Shown here: piece by piece, positions 50,246-59,208 of the stretch | Numbering within the stretch: position 1 is the stretch's first letter | How the letters are laid out: every line of letters begins with the position of its first letter | NCBI GenBank assembly: GCA_039818165.1 | Contig: JBCBUL010000003.1 | Coordinates: 124,001 to 188,000, forward strand | Reading direction: 5' to 3' | DNA: 64,000 nucleotides | Source: UBA5336 sp039818165 | Lineage (GTDB): Bacteria; Pseudomonadota; Alphaproteobacteria; Caulobacterales; Hyphomonadaceae | Notes under the pieces: model-generated | The model's input: only the letters and a program-made list of their open reading frames with translations | What the model was told of the DNA's origin: nothing | Database searches by the model: none | Position numbers and translations under genes: made by a program

Positions 50246-50254
50246 TCGTCAGTC

Positions 50255-51694
50255 CTACTGCGCCGCTTCGGCTGTGCCGTATTCGGGAGCCTCTGGGAAA
50301 ACCAGCTCGAAACACGTACCATCCGGGCCGGTCTTGCCCAGCCTCAGATCACCACCCATTGCCCGGGCAAGGTCGCGCGCGATGGCGAGGCCAAGCCCTG
50401 TACCGCCGCGCTTGCCCGCACTTCCGAACGGCTTGAACAGGCTTTCGGCAATCTCCTCAGGCAGGCCGGGCCCCGTGTCGATGAACTGGAGCTGTTGTCC
50501 CTCAAGACGAACGCAGACTTTTCCGCCGGGGCCCATGGCTTCGGCGGCGTTGCGGATCAGGTTCGCTGCAATACGGTGCAGATGGTCCGGATCCGCCATG
50601 GCCGTCAGTCGCGCATCGACCTCGTTCGACCAGGCCGTATCGGCCTGTTTTGCAAGGGCTTCCTCAGCCGCTTCTTCCAGGGTCATGGCCAGCGCGCAGG
50701 GCTGGAGCTCAGCCTGGGGCGTACTCGCCTTGCCATATTGCAGGGTCTGGGTCGCCAGCTGGATACCCCGCTCCAGAGCCCGCTCAAGGCGTGGTGCCGC
50801 CCGCTTCACCCGTGGATCATCGGAGCGCTGCAGCGTGTCTGAAACAAGCTGCGCCGAGGCCAGCGAGCCACGCAGGTCATGATTGATGCGCGCGACGGCC
50901 TCGCCCAGTTCCGCGAGGCGCTCTCGCTGGCGAAAACTTTCGGAAACCGCCGTTTCCATGTCCGAGAGCGCGTTCTGGGCCCGGCCGATCTCATCGCGCC
51001 GCGCGGTGGGTGGCAGTCTGCGTGTCCAGGCGCCCGGATCATCGCGGAACTGTTCCACAGACCGGGTGACGCGCCGCATCGGTCGCACCAGGAAGAAGAA
51101 GAGAACAGCAAAGACAAGCCCGCCTGCCGCCAGCGAGATGAGAAGCGAGATGAGCAGGATACGCCAGCCAAAGGCCCAGAGCCCGTCCTGTAAGGGCTTC
51201 TCCGGCACCAAGACCTCGATCACCCTGTCGTCTTCAACGCCGACATCAATGATCAGCAGGGTGCGCCCTTCCTTGGCAAAGAGCACGGCGATTGTGTCGA
51301 ACATGTCGGAAAACATGCCGCCCTGGCGAAGGTCCACCGGAATGACCGGCTGGGGAATCGGGCCAGCAGGCGGCAGGATCTGAATACGCATGCCATCATC
51401 GATCTCGGCCAGCCCTAGAATTTCGGCTGTTTCCTGCAAGCTGTCTGACAGCTCCATGGAGACATCACGCGATGGGGCCGCCTCGACGGCCAGGGACGCG
51501 ATCCGCGCTGCCTGGGCTCGGTCTTCCAGCCAAGCTGTGCGATATCCAGCCGCGCTGGGAATGAACACGATCAGTTCCACCAGCAAAACAACGCAAATCG
51601 TCAGCCAGAACAGGCGAACCGACAGGCTGTGTTGCCAGCCTGCCGGACCATCTGCCCCTACAGGGGGAGGTGATTGTGATGCGTCAGCCGCCAT
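50255..51694 (-). CDS. sensor histidine kinase
   Basis: 479 aa. TM1 at about 28-46 (LFWLTICVVLLVELIVF), periplasmic domain, TM2 at about 178-202, HAMP-like linker, a dimerisation helix with phospho-acceptor H272 (VARINHDLRGSLASAQL), and a HATPase with N-box NLIRNAAEAMG, DTGPGL and GGTGLGLAIARDLARAMGG. Stimulus unknown. No response regulator gene in view, so it is an orphan. Its start is 18 bp from the stop of the oxidoreductase gene upstream on the same strand; a small palindrome CTAGCG-TTA-CGCTAG (51701-51715) spans the latter's stop. Confidence 0.92.
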   Translation of the reverse strand: MAADASQSPPPVGADGPAGWQHSLSVRLFWLTICVVLLVELIVFIPSAAGYRTAWLEDRAQAARIASLAVEAAPSRDVSMELSDSLQETAEILGLAEIDDGMRIQILPPAGPIPQPVIPVDLRQGGMFSDMFDTIAVLFAKEGRTLLIIDVGVEDDRVIEVLVPEKPLQDGLWAFGWRILLISLLISLAAGGLVFAVLFFFLVRPMRRVTRSVEQFRDDPGAWTRRLPPTARRDEIGRAQNALSDMETAVSESFRQRERLAELGEAVARINHDLRGSLASAQLVSDTLQRSDDPRVKRAAPRLERALERGIQLATQTLQYGKASTPQAELQPCALAMTLEEAAEEALAKQADTAWSNEVDARLTAMADPDHLHRIAANLIRNAAEAMGPGGKVCVRLEGQQLQFIDTGPGLPEEIAESLFKPFGSAGKRGGTGLGLAIARDLARAMGGDLRLGKTGPDGTCFELVFPEAPEYGTAEAAQ

Positions 51695-51711
51695 TACGGC
51701 CTAGCGTTACG

Positions 51712-53247
51712 CTAGGGAATTCGCTGGAGCAAGCCGACAAGTCGCTTCGCGCCGGATCCGAACACAGTCTCGGTAAAGTAGGCTGAGGCCGCCCGCTTCA
51801 CAACTTCCGCGCGGGTCGGATAAGGCGAGATGAAATTCGTAAGATCTTTCACCTTCAATCCATTCGACATCGCCACGCTGACAAGCTGGAGAATGTCCCC
51901 TGCCCCGTCACCGACAATCGATGCGCCGAGAATCTTGCCCTTGCGAATGATCAGCTTGGCCTCGCCCTTGGTATGACGTTCGGCGATCGCACGGTCGTTT
52001 TCATGGAACGGGAAAGCAGTCGCCTTGATCTCATCCCCATACTGGGCGCGGGCTTCCGCTTCCGTGAGCCCGATCTGGGCCACTTCAGGCGCCGTGTAGG
52101 TCACAGCAGGAAGCGGCAATGTCGAGGCTTTTGACGTCGGCGACTTGAACAGGGCGCGGCGCACAAACACGGAGGCGTGCCACCCAGCCAGGTGGGTGAA
52201 CTGGCCCTCGCCGGCCACGTCGCCCAGCGCCCAGACGCGAGGGTTGGAGGGCGAGCGCAACGTGTCCTTGACCGTCACGGTGCGGCCATTATGGTCAACG
52301 CCGCCTTTCTCGAGATCTATCTCGTCGAGCACGGCACGGCGCCCCAGGGCGACTAAAATGTGGGAGCCATCAATCGTTTGGTCGCCCTCGTCGCTGTCCG
52401 TTGTCAGGCGGATACCCGTCTCGGTCTTCTCGACTTTGGCCGCAGTGTGGCCTTCCAGAATGGCAACGCCCTCTTCGCGCAGTGTATCTGCGGCGATCTT
52501 TGCGTGGTCTGGATCAGACCGGCCGAGCACCTTGCCCATCTCCACCAGAGTGACTTTGGACCCCAGACGGTTGAAGGCTTGGGCCATTTCCATACCGATG
52601 GGTCCGCCGCCGAGGATCAGTAGGTGTTCGGGCTGTTCCGGGATCGAGAAGATGTCCTCATTGGTGAGGTAGTCGACGTCATGGAGCCCTTCGATGGGTG
52701 GGATGAACGCCCGAGAGCCCGTGGCGATGATGATCCGCCGCGCTGTGGTGCGTGTGGTGGCCGACACAATCGTCTTCTTGTCCGCAAACTTCGCATGCTC
52801 ACGGATCACGGTGACGCCGAGGCCTTCAAACCGTTCCTGGCTGTCGACCGGGGCGATTGTGGCGATGGCGCCATGGACATGGGCCTTAACGGCCTGCCAG
52901 TCAGTGGTGGGCTCAGCCGCACCGATCCCGAACTTGCCTGCTTCGCGAACGGTCTGGGCGACCTTGGCCGCGCTCAGCAGGGCCTTGGACGGCACACAGC
53001 CATAGTTCAGGCAGTCCCCGCCCATCTCGCCTTTTTCGTAGAGCACGACATTGAGGCCGAGCATGGCGGCACCTGCGGCAGCAGAGAGGCCGGCAGAGCC
53101 CGCACCAATGACGACCAGATCAGCCTTAAGGGTGCGGGGGGCTGCTGCGCCAGCATTGGCGGGGGCAGCGTCGGTGGCTGTGCGGGCCGCGTCCTGGGTG
53201 CCGGACGCCGACACCCTGGCATTTGCAGTTGGGTTTGCGGTTGTCAT
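51712..53247 (-). CDS. pyridine nucleotide-disulfide oxidoreductase (mercuric-reductase-like)
   Basis: 511 aa. A 40-residue Ala/Thr-rich N terminus precedes the FAD fold LVVIGAGSAGLSAAAGA. The redox pair is GGDCLNYGCVPSKALL. NAD(P) motif ILGGGPIGMEMAQAF and second FAD motif VWALGDVAG follow. The C-terminal interface has ISPYPTRAEVVKRA where lipoamide dehydrogenase has HxHPTLSE, so the general-base His is lost and lipoamide is an unlikely substrate. Start overlaps the upstream TVP38 gene by 4 bp (ATGA), last of a three-gene operon. Confidence 0.9.
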   Translation of the reverse strand: MTTANPTANARVSASGTQDAARTATDAAPANAGAAAPRTLKADLVVIGAGSAGLSAAAGAAMLGLNVVLYEKGEMGGDCLNYGCVPSKALLSAAKVAQTVREAGKFGIGAAEPTTDWQAVKAHVHGAIATIAPVDSQERFEGLGVTVIREHAKFADKKTIVSATTRTTARRIIIATGSRAFIPPIEGLHDVDYLTNEDIFSIPEQPEHLLILGGGPIGMEMAQAFNRLGSKVTLVEMGKVLGRSDPDHAKIAADTLREEGVAILEGHTAAKVEKTETGIRLTTDSDEGDQTIDGSHILVALGRRAVLDEIDLEKGGVDHNGRTVTVKDTLRSPSNPRVWALGDVAGEGQFTHLAGWHASVFVRRALFKSPTSKASTLPLPAVTYTAPEVAQIGLTEAEARAQYGDEIKATAFPFHENDRAIAERHTKGEAKLIIRKGKILGASIVGDGAGDILQLVSVAMSNGLKVKDLTNFISPYPTRAEVVKRAASAYFTETVFGSGAKRLVGLLQRIP

Positions 53248-54029
53248 TGGACTGCGCCTTCCAGCTGGTCAGCTTTTTTCTTGGCAAAGAACTTCTTGTA
53301 GACGACCGGCATCAGGGCCACGACGCCCAGGGCGATAAAGGCGGGGACAAAGTTGCCGACGAGGGCGAACAGGTTGTCCGTATCCTGGTCGAGGCTGGCC
53401 TGGAGCGAGAAGCCGATCCAGGTGTAAGCCACCACGCCGGGCACGATGCCGAGGGCGGTTGTCAGTAGGAAGTTGCGGTACTTCGCGCCGAGGATCGCCG
53501 GTGCAATGTTCGCCACCGGGAACGGCACGGCGGGGAACAGGCGCATGAAGAACATGTAGCTGACCTCATCTTCCTGGAAGCCCTTTTCCATCTTGCGCAC
53601 GAAGGGTCCGGCGCGTTCGCGCAGGGCTTTGCCCACGGCCGTCTTGGCTGCGAAGTAGAGGATGGAAGCCCCCAGCGTGGCACCGGCAATGGTCGCCAGC
53701 GCACCGCCGACGAGGCCAAAGAGCAAGCCACCCGCGATGGTGATCCACAGCGCGCCCGGCATCATGAAGGTCGTCGCCAACGCATAGATGCCGATGAAGA
53801 TCGCAACCGCGAGGAGCAGGTTGTTCTCCACGAAGGTCGCCCAAACCGCGTAATTGTCGCGCAGGGTCTCGAGAGAGAGATATTCGAACAGCCCGAACTG
53901 CCAGGCTCCGAATATGCCCGCCGCGATCAGATAGACCGGCCAAAGACGAATGAAGATAGAGCGCTTCGGCGCACTCTGCGAAGGGGCCGCGGCGTCGATC
54001 GCCGCCGCATCAACTGCATTACTGGACAT
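53244..54029 (-). CDS. TVP38/TMEM64 family membrane protein
   Basis: 261 aa with about five hydrophobic segments and the VTT-domain pattern: FMMPGALWITIAGGLLFGLVGGALATIAGATLGASILYFAAK and FMRLFPAVPFPVANIAPAILG, seen in parts at about residues 85-125 and 165-190. DedA/VTT proteins act as lipid scramblases or proton-linked transporters. It is frequently found next to flavin disulfide oxidoreductases. Start lies 8 bp inside the end of the DUF547 gene; its stop overlaps the oxidoreductase start. Confidence 0.93.
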   Translation of the reverse strand: MSSNAVDAAAIDAAAPSQSAPKRSIFIRLWPVYLIAAGIFGAWQFGLFEYLSLETLRDNYAVWATFVENNLLLAVAIFIGIYALATTFMMPGALWITIAGGLLFGLVGGALATIAGATLGASILYFAAKTAVGKALRERAGPFVRKMEKGFQEDEVSYMFFMRLFPAVPFPVANIAPAILGAKYRNFLLTTALGIVPGVVAYTWIGFSLQASLDQDTDNLFALVGNFVPAFIALGVVALMPVVYKKFFAKKKADQLEGAVQ

Positions 54030-54834
54030 CGTTCAAATCCCAATTGTAAGCGTGGCGTTTGATGTCGGCGTTGGCACGAATGTCTTCGGCCAGTTCCGCA
54101 TCGGCGTATTGGACAAGGTGGTCGATCACGCCGGCTTCATTGCCACCGAAATCCTCTTCAAACCATTTGTAGATTGTCGAGATCTGGAGCCCGCCGCGCT
54201 GGCGGATGGTCACACCGCGCTCGGTGTTGATGAAAGCGCGCGCCGCGCGGTCAAGCTCGGCATCCAGGGTCGCGCCTTCCCAGGCTTTTGTCTGCAGGTT
54301 CGGGCAGCCAATCGAAGCGCAGTTCACAGCGTAGTGCACGCGCGGATCACTCCATTCGACGCGCAAGATCTTGTGCTCGATATCGTCGAGAGACACTTCG
54401 CGGCCATCTGCGACCGTTTTTACGCGCTTCCACGGGCCAACAATGTAGCCAGACCGGATCGATTTGACCGGATAGCGTCCGATCATGTGGTCAATGGTCA
54501 GCGCATTGTAGAGGTTGGCCCAGGCGGCAAACGCCTCGTCGCGGGTCAGGGAGTCAAAATCGAGGGTTTCGAAGCTCGCCAGATACTCGGTCAGGGCTGC
54601 GCGGTCGGCTTCACTGGCGGCCAGGGCGCCATAGTCAAAGCGGTTCAGGCCGTCCTCGCCGGGTTGGACATACTGACTGAGCAGCGCCGTCCAGGCCGCG
54701 TGGCGCTCGGGCGCTTCCGCGGTGGCTTCTATAGCGCTCACCTGGAGTACCTCTTGCCCGAACGCCGGCGCGCCGAACAGGGCCACGGTGCCAAGGGCGA
54801 GGCTGGAGACTAAATTGCGGAATGTGTTCGTCAT
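54019..54834 (-). CDS. DUF547 domain protein, exported
   Basis: 271 aa from the ATG at 54834 (AGGA six bases upstream). MTNTFRNLVSSLALGTVALF...APAFGQE is a signal peptide. The DUF547 core is seen at AFAAWANLYNALTIDHMI and VHYAVNCASIGCPNLQTKAW; the Cys residues of the latter could bind metal or form a disulfide. Function unknown, possibly a thiol-peptidase-like fold. First gene of an operon with the TVP38 and oxidoreductase genes, overlapping the next by 11 bp. Confidence 0.9.
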   Translation of the reverse strand: MTNTFRNLVSSLALGTVALFGAPAFGQEVLQVSAIEATAEAPERHAAWTALLSQYVQPGEDGLNRFDYGALAASEADRAALTEYLASFETLDFDSLTRDEAFAAWANLYNALTIDHMIGRYPVKSIRSGYIVGPWKRVKTVADGREVSLDDIEHKILRVEWSDPRVHYAVNCASIGCPNLQTKAWEGATLDAELDRAARAFINTERGVTIRQRGGLQISTIYKWFEEDFGGNEAGVIDHLVQYADAELAEDIRANADIKRHAYNWDLNDVQ

Positions 54835-54965
54835 TAGGTGTCCTTTCCCCCGATAGGGTGTGTCTGTCACGCAGCCTATGTATGGGGAGGCGTCCTACAG
54901 GTCATATCACGACCCGTCGCGTCTGCTCAAACGCCCGTGAGGTGTCGTGAGCGGCGATTGGAAGC

Positions 54966-54995
54966 TTGACAAACAACCCGCCTTTTCTGTAGCTA
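54966..54995 (+). promoter_or_regulatory. rpmH promoter
   Basis: GCTTGACA (-35 TTGACA at 54966-54971), 18-bp spacer, TAGCTA at 54990-54995. About 50 bp before the rpmH start; a consensus -35 typical of the strong promoters in this group. Confidence 0.6.
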
Positions 54996-55045
54996 CCGCG
55001 CTTTCCGACACCGGTCTAAAAGTTTGACGAGAGGCGAGACGCCCG

Positions 55046-55180
55046 ATGAAACGCACATTCCAGCCGAGCCGCCTGAAACGCGCCCGCACCCACGGCTTCC
55101 GTGAACGCATGTCCACGAAGAATGGCCGCAAAGTGCTTGCACGCCGCCGCATCAAAGGCCGCAAGCGCCTGTCCGCCTAG
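55046..55180 (+). CDS. rpmH: 50S ribosomal protein L34
   Basis: 44 aa, too short for many gene finders. MKRTFQPSRLKRARTHGFRE, then RMSTKNGRKVLARRRIKGRK, ending KRLSA, is the complete, standard L34 sequence. First gene of the rpmH-rnpA-yidC-engB cluster. Confidence 0.98.
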   Translation: MKRTFQPSRLKRARTHGFRERMSTKNGRKVLARRRIKGRKRLSA

Positions 55181-55205
55181 TTTCGCAGGCTTGAAGGAGG
55201 CGCCC

Positions 55206-55610
55206 TTGGCCGCCTCTCCTCCTTTGCGAAGACTGAAACGCCGCTCTGAGTTCCTGGCCGCCAGGAACGGCACATCAGAGCGGCGCAAATCATTGGTGGT
55301 ACAAGCCCGTGGGCGTAAAGACGATGATTGCTCCATCGGCGAAGGCTACACCGCAACGAAAAAAGTCGGCCATGCCCCGGCACGAGCGCGCGCCAAGCGC
55401 CGACTGCGCGAAGCGGCCAGGACCTTGCTACCGATCCACGGCGTGCCGGGCGCTGATTATGTGTTTATCGCCCGCGGCATCACAGGCCGCGTTGACTGGC
55501 CCCGGTTGCTTGACGATATGAAAAGCGCCCTGATAAGCCTCGCGCCTGTTTTAGGGGGCGAGTCTGCCCTGCCCGACGCGACCCAAAAAATCGCAAACAA
55601 GAAGACCTGA
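55206..55610 (+). CDS. rnpA: ribonuclease P protein component
   Basis: 134 aa from a TTG at 55206; GAAGGAGG five bases upstream supports it. The N terminus RRLKRRSEFLAARNG and the conserved core YTATKKVGHAPARARAKRRL identify it. In most RnpA proteins the last part reads RNRxKRRLRE; here it is RARAKRRLREAAR, so the asparagine of the RNR motif is replaced by Ala. It cleaves 5' leaders of tRNA precursors with the RNA subunit. Its stop is 3 nt before yidC. Confidence 0.93.
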   Translation: MAASPPLRRLKRRSEFLAARNGTSERRKSLVVQARGRKDDDCSIGEGYTATKKVGHAPARARAKRRLREAARTLLPIHGVPGADYVFIARGITGRVDWPRLLDDMKSALISLAPVLGGESALPDATQKIANKKT

Positions 55611-55613
55611 CCC

Positions 55614-57470
55614 ATGCAGCCCCAAGCGCCGAATGATCCCGATCAGACCCGCAACCTGATCCTCGCCATGGTGCTGATGCTCGGCGTCCTTTTTCTCTAC
55701 CAGACTTTCTACTTGGGCCCCCAGCAAGAAGCTCGAAGGGCCGCCCAGGAAGCGGCCGCTGCACGTGAAGCGGAAATCCAGGCCCAGCGGGAAGAACTTG
55801 GCATCGAAACGCCAGTCATCGCCGAGACGGTCGAAGAAGCCCTCGAGGCCGACATTCGCATCCCCTTCGATGCCGCCGGCGTGGACGGCTCCATCAATCT
55901 CACGGGCGCGCGGATCGACGACCTCAATCTCAAACGCCACTTCCTGACGGTCGAGCAGGAAGCCGAGCTGCGCCTCCTGCGCCCGGCGAATGCTGCGAAC
56001 GGCTATTTCGCCACCTATGGCTGGGACCAATATGAACCGGCAGAAGGCGCTGTGATCGGCCGAGCCATCGGCATCAATTCCTCCTGGGAACTCGTGCGCG
56101 GCAATGAGCTGACCGAAAGCTCACCCATCACCCTGCGCCGGGTGCGTGGCCCGCTGACGTTCGAGCGGACCATTTCCGTCGACGAAAATTACATGTTCAC
56201 CTATACAGACCGTGTGGTGAACACGGCATCAGCGTCCGTCACGCTTCGCCCATATGGCCTGATCCAGCGCCAGGGCGATTATAAGGAGTTCCTTGAAGCG
56301 ACGGATCCCGGTTCCGCCGGTGCCAGCCAGATCGTCCACCAAGGCCTGATCGGCGTCATCGACAATGACCTGAAGCTGCGCAGCTACAAGAACCTGTCCC
56401 AAGGCAAAGGCATCAAGGGCGATTCAGACGCAGAGTCTGCGGGCTGGATCGGCCTGACCGACAAGTACTGGATGGCGGCCCTGATACCCCGTCAGGGCGA
56501 AGCGTTCACAGCCACCTTCGAGCTGCAGGAGCTCAGCGGCGAAGACCCAACCTATCAAATCCGCACCGAGGGCACGCCCGTCACCGTTCCGGCCGGTGGA
56601 GAGATCACTATCGAACACCACGTCTTTGCGGGTGCGAAGGAACTCGCCGTCCTGCGCGCCTATGAAGACGAACTGGATCTTCCACGGTTTGATGACGCCA
56701 TAGACTGGGGCTTTCTGTACTTCCTGACCAAACCCTTCTTCAACATCCTACTCTGGCTGAAGGGGATGATCGGCTCGTTCGGCTGGGCGATCCTGGCCTT
56801 CACAGTGCTGGTGAAGATCCCGCTCATCCCGCTCTACAATCAGAGCTACAAGGCCATGGCCAAGATGAAGCTTCTGGCCGAGCCGATGAAGGAAATTCAG
56901 GAGAAGTATAAGGACAATCCGCAAGAACGGCAGAAACAAGTCATGGCGCTCTACCAGCGCGAAAAGGCAAATCCGCTCGCGGGCTGCCTGCCGATCCTTG
57001 CCACGATCCCGATCTTCTACGCGCTCTACAAAACCCTATTTGTGACGCTTGAGATGCGCCATGAGAGCTTCGGCTACATCTCTGACCTGTCGGCGCCTGA
57101 CCCGCTCGTGCTGGGCAATCTGTTCGGCATTCTGGATATCCCGGCGACGGATGTACGCAGCATCTTCATCCTCGGCATCGTTCTGGGCATCGGCATTCTG
57201 CCCATTCTCTACGGCCTGACCATGTGGGCGATCCAGTCGCTGAACCCGCCGCCCACAGACAAGATGCAGCGCCAGATCATGATGTTCCTGCCCTTCATCC
57301 TGACGTTTGTGTTCGGCGGCTTCGCAGCAGGCCTTGTGCTCTACTGGGTCTGGAACAACATCCTGTCGCTCATCCAACAATACTTCATCATGCGCCGGAA
57401 CGGGGTCGAGACGCAGCTCGACAAGCTGATCATGCGTCTGCGCGGCGGCGGCGAAAAACCGGCGGAATGA
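55614..57470 (+). CDS. yidC: membrane protein insertase YidC
   Basis: 618 aa. N-terminal TM (LILAMVLMLGVLFLYQTFYL), a periplasmic beta-sandwich domain to about residue 360, then the conserved insertase core of five TMs from about 365 (FLYFLTKPFFNILLWLKGMI) with PLYNQSYKAMAKMKLL, NPLAGCLPILATIPIFYALY and a basic C-terminal tail. It inserts and folds inner-membrane proteins such as F0 subunit c. No yidD lies between rnpA and yidC. The stop overlaps the engB start (ATGA). Confidence 0.97.
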   Translation: MQPQAPNDPDQTRNLILAMVLMLGVLFLYQTFYLGPQQEARRAAQEAAAAREAEIQAQREELGIETPVIAETVEEALEADIRIPFDAAGVDGSINLTGARIDDLNLKRHFLTVEQEAELRLLRPANAANGYFATYGWDQYEPAEGAVIGRAIGINSSWELVRGNELTESSPITLRRVRGPLTFERTISVDENYMFTYTDRVVNTASASVTLRPYGLIQRQGDYKEFLEATDPGSAGASQIVHQGLIGVIDNDLKLRSYKNLSQGKGIKGDSDAESAGWIGLTDKYWMAALIPRQGEAFTATFELQELSGEDPTYQIRTEGTPVTVPAGGEITIEHHVFAGAKELAVLRAYEDELDLPRFDDAIDWGFLYFLTKPFFNILLWLKGMIGSFGWAILAFTVLVKIPLIPLYNQSYKAMAKMKLLAEPMKEIQEKYKDNPQERQKQVMALYQREKANPLAGCLPILATIPIFYALYKTLFVTLEMRHESFGYISDLSAPDPLVLGNLFGILDIPATDVRSIFILGIVLGIGILPILYGLTMWAIQSLNPPPTDKMQRQIMMFLPFILTFVFGGFAAGLVLYWVWNNILSLIQQYFIMRRNGVETQLDKLIMRLRGGGEKPAE

Positions 57471-58111
57471 GCGACGAAACACCCGAATTCGATGCCGATG
57501 CCCTCGAAACAGGGCGCAAGCTGTTTGCCGGGCCGATCACCTTCGTCAAAGGCGTCGTTGATCTCGCGCATCTGCCGCCGGGGGACCGCAACGAAGTGGC
57601 GTTTGCCGGGCGATCAAATGTCGGCAAGTCGTCGCTGATCAACGCAATCACAAATCGGAAGGGCCTCGCGCGCACGTCCGCCGAGCCCGGGAAAACCCGC
57701 GAAATCAACTATTTCGATCTTGGCGAAGGCCGGGCATGGCTCGTGGACCTGCCCGGCTTTGGCTATGCCAAGGTTTCAAAGACCCAGGCGGCCCACTGGA
57801 TCGCGCTGACCAAGGATTATCTGCGCGGCCGCGCGGCCTTGCGCCGGGTCTTCCTGCTCATCGATATTCGCCGCGGCCTGATGCCTGCCGACACTGAGGT
57901 CATGGAGCTTTTGGACGTGTCCGCGGTGAACTACCAGATCGTGCTGACAAAGGCCGACAAGGTGAAGCCCACGCGCGCGGCTTTCTTGAAAGACGAGCTT
58001 GAAACCACGCTGAAGAAGCACGCCGCGGCCCATCCCATGGTGCGGGTGACAAGCTCAGAAAAGGGTCACGGGCTCGCCGAACTCCGGGCAGAGATTGCCA
58101 CCCTCCTCTAA
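57467..58111 (+). CDS. engB: ribosome biogenesis GTPase EngB/YsxC
   Basis: 214 aa from the ATG at 57467. G1 FAGRSNVGKSSLINA (residues 46-60), G2/switch region LARTSAEPGKTREINYF, G3 DLPGFGYAKVSK, G4 LTKADKVK and G5 VTSSEKGHG. A GTPase needed for 50S assembly. Translationally coupled to yidC. No gene follows closely on the same strand. Confidence 0.97.
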   Translation: MSDETPEFDADALETGRKLFAGPITFVKGVVDLAHLPPGDRNEVAFAGRSNVGKSSLINAITNRKGLARTSAEPGKTREINYFDLGEGRAWLVDLPGFGYAKVSKTQAAHWIALTKDYLRGRAALRRVFLLIDIRRGLMPADTEVMELLDVSAVNYQIVLTKADKVKPTRAAFLKDELETTLKKHAAAHPMVRVTSSEKGHGLAELRAEIATLL

Positions 58112-58169
58112 TCCGGTATGCACAAAGCCAAACGGGTTATGGGGGCACACCATGAGATAGTTCATATGC

Positions 58170-59201
58170 TTGATTGGCCTAGCCGCTCTGGCGGCCTGCG
58201 GAGGCAGCGGCGATCGCGGCATTGAACCAAGCGGCGAGACTTGGCGCGCGAGCGAAGCTCTGGACGCTCTACGGACCGCCTCTTGCCCGGATGGAGTGAG
58301 TTTCGAACGTGCGCCGGAAATAGACCTGACAGTCACCCCGCTGGATATGTCCGGTCTGAAAGCGGGCGAACACCTGTTCGGCCGAACGACGGTTGTCGGC
58401 GGCTGGGAACTGACAAGCGACGATGCGCGCTTTGGCGGATTGTCTGGCCTCGCCGTCTACCCCTTCGGTAATCTGCTGGCGGTCGGCGACCAGGGCAGCT
58501 TCATCTGGATTACCGTCGAAGACGACGCGCCCACACAGGCCCATCTGTCGCCCATGCTGAATATTGCCGGGGCTGAAATCGCCGACAAATCCCGCGCCGA
58601 CGCCGAAGGCGTAACACTGATCGACGGCCTCGCCCTTGTCAGCTTTGAACGCGAACACCGTATCGAAGCCTTCGACCTGGAAGGCTGCGGCGCGGCCGCG
58701 CGTGCGGCGCTCGCCCTGGATTTACCCGGTCACCCGCTGGGGATCCCTGAGCCGATGCGGGCCAATGGCGGCGCTGAAGCCATTGCCTATTCGGCCCAGC
58801 AGGACACGACGTTTGTGGGCATCGAAACCACCAGCGAGCAAGGGCAACCCCTCATGCGCGTGGACAGCGCGGGCACAATTACGCGTCAGGTCAACCTGGA
58901 CGCGCCCCGCGAATTTGCGCTCACCGGACTGGATGCCCCAAGCTACTATCCCTACGCCCTTTTCCGGCACTACACGCCCGAAGACGGCAACCGCAACATC
59001 ATCGCCTATGTCGATGGCACGGCCACCCCCCGCTATGGCCTGTTCGACAAAGTCCGGCTGGACCCAAGCGTGCCCGTGGACAATTTCGAGGGCATTGCCG
59101 TGCAGGATTTGGGCGATGGCGTGCGCCGCGTCTGGATCGTGTCCGACGATAATTTCTCAGACAGCCAGCGCACACTGCTGATGGCGTTCGATCTCACCTG
59201 A
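58170..59201 (+). CDS. hypothetical propeller-like lipoprotein with doubtful start
   Basis: 343 aa if it starts at the TTG at 58170, which yields MIGLAALAACGG, a lipobox without the usual basic N-terminal residues. Upstream in the same frame an ATG at 58152 with GGGGG at six bases would give MR-stop-FICLIGLAALAAC: a perfect lipoprotein signal broken by TAG at 58158-58160. The body looks like an esterase-like phytase/SdiA-type propeller (GGLSGLAVYPFGNLLAVGDQ, SRADAEGVTLIDGLALVSFE, NFEGIAVQDLGDGVRRVWIV). Either it is expressed from TTG or it is a young pseudogene. Confidence 0.65.
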   Translation: MIGLAALAACGGSGDRGIEPSGETWRASEALDALRTASCPDGVSFERAPEIDLTVTPLDMSGLKAGEHLFGRTTVVGGWELTSDDARFGGLSGLAVYPFGNLLAVGDQGSFIWITVEDDAPTQAHLSPMLNIAGAEIADKSRADAEGVTLIDGLALVSFEREHRIEAFDLEGCGAAARAALALDLPGHPLGIPEPMRANGGAEAIAYSAQQDTTFVGIETTSEQGQPLMRVDSAGTITRQVNLDAPREFALTGLDAPSYYPYALFRHYTPEDGNRNIIAYVDGTATPRYGLFDKVRLDPSVPVDNFEGIAVQDLGDGVRRVWIVSDDNFSDSQRTLLMAFDLT

Positions 59202-59208
59202 TCGTCAC

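Noticed and set aside
55046..57470. Replication origin near rpmH-rnpA-yidC
   Set aside because: dnaA, DnaA-box clusters and an AT-rich unwinding region are not seen; in alphaproteobacteria this cluster is often away from oriC.
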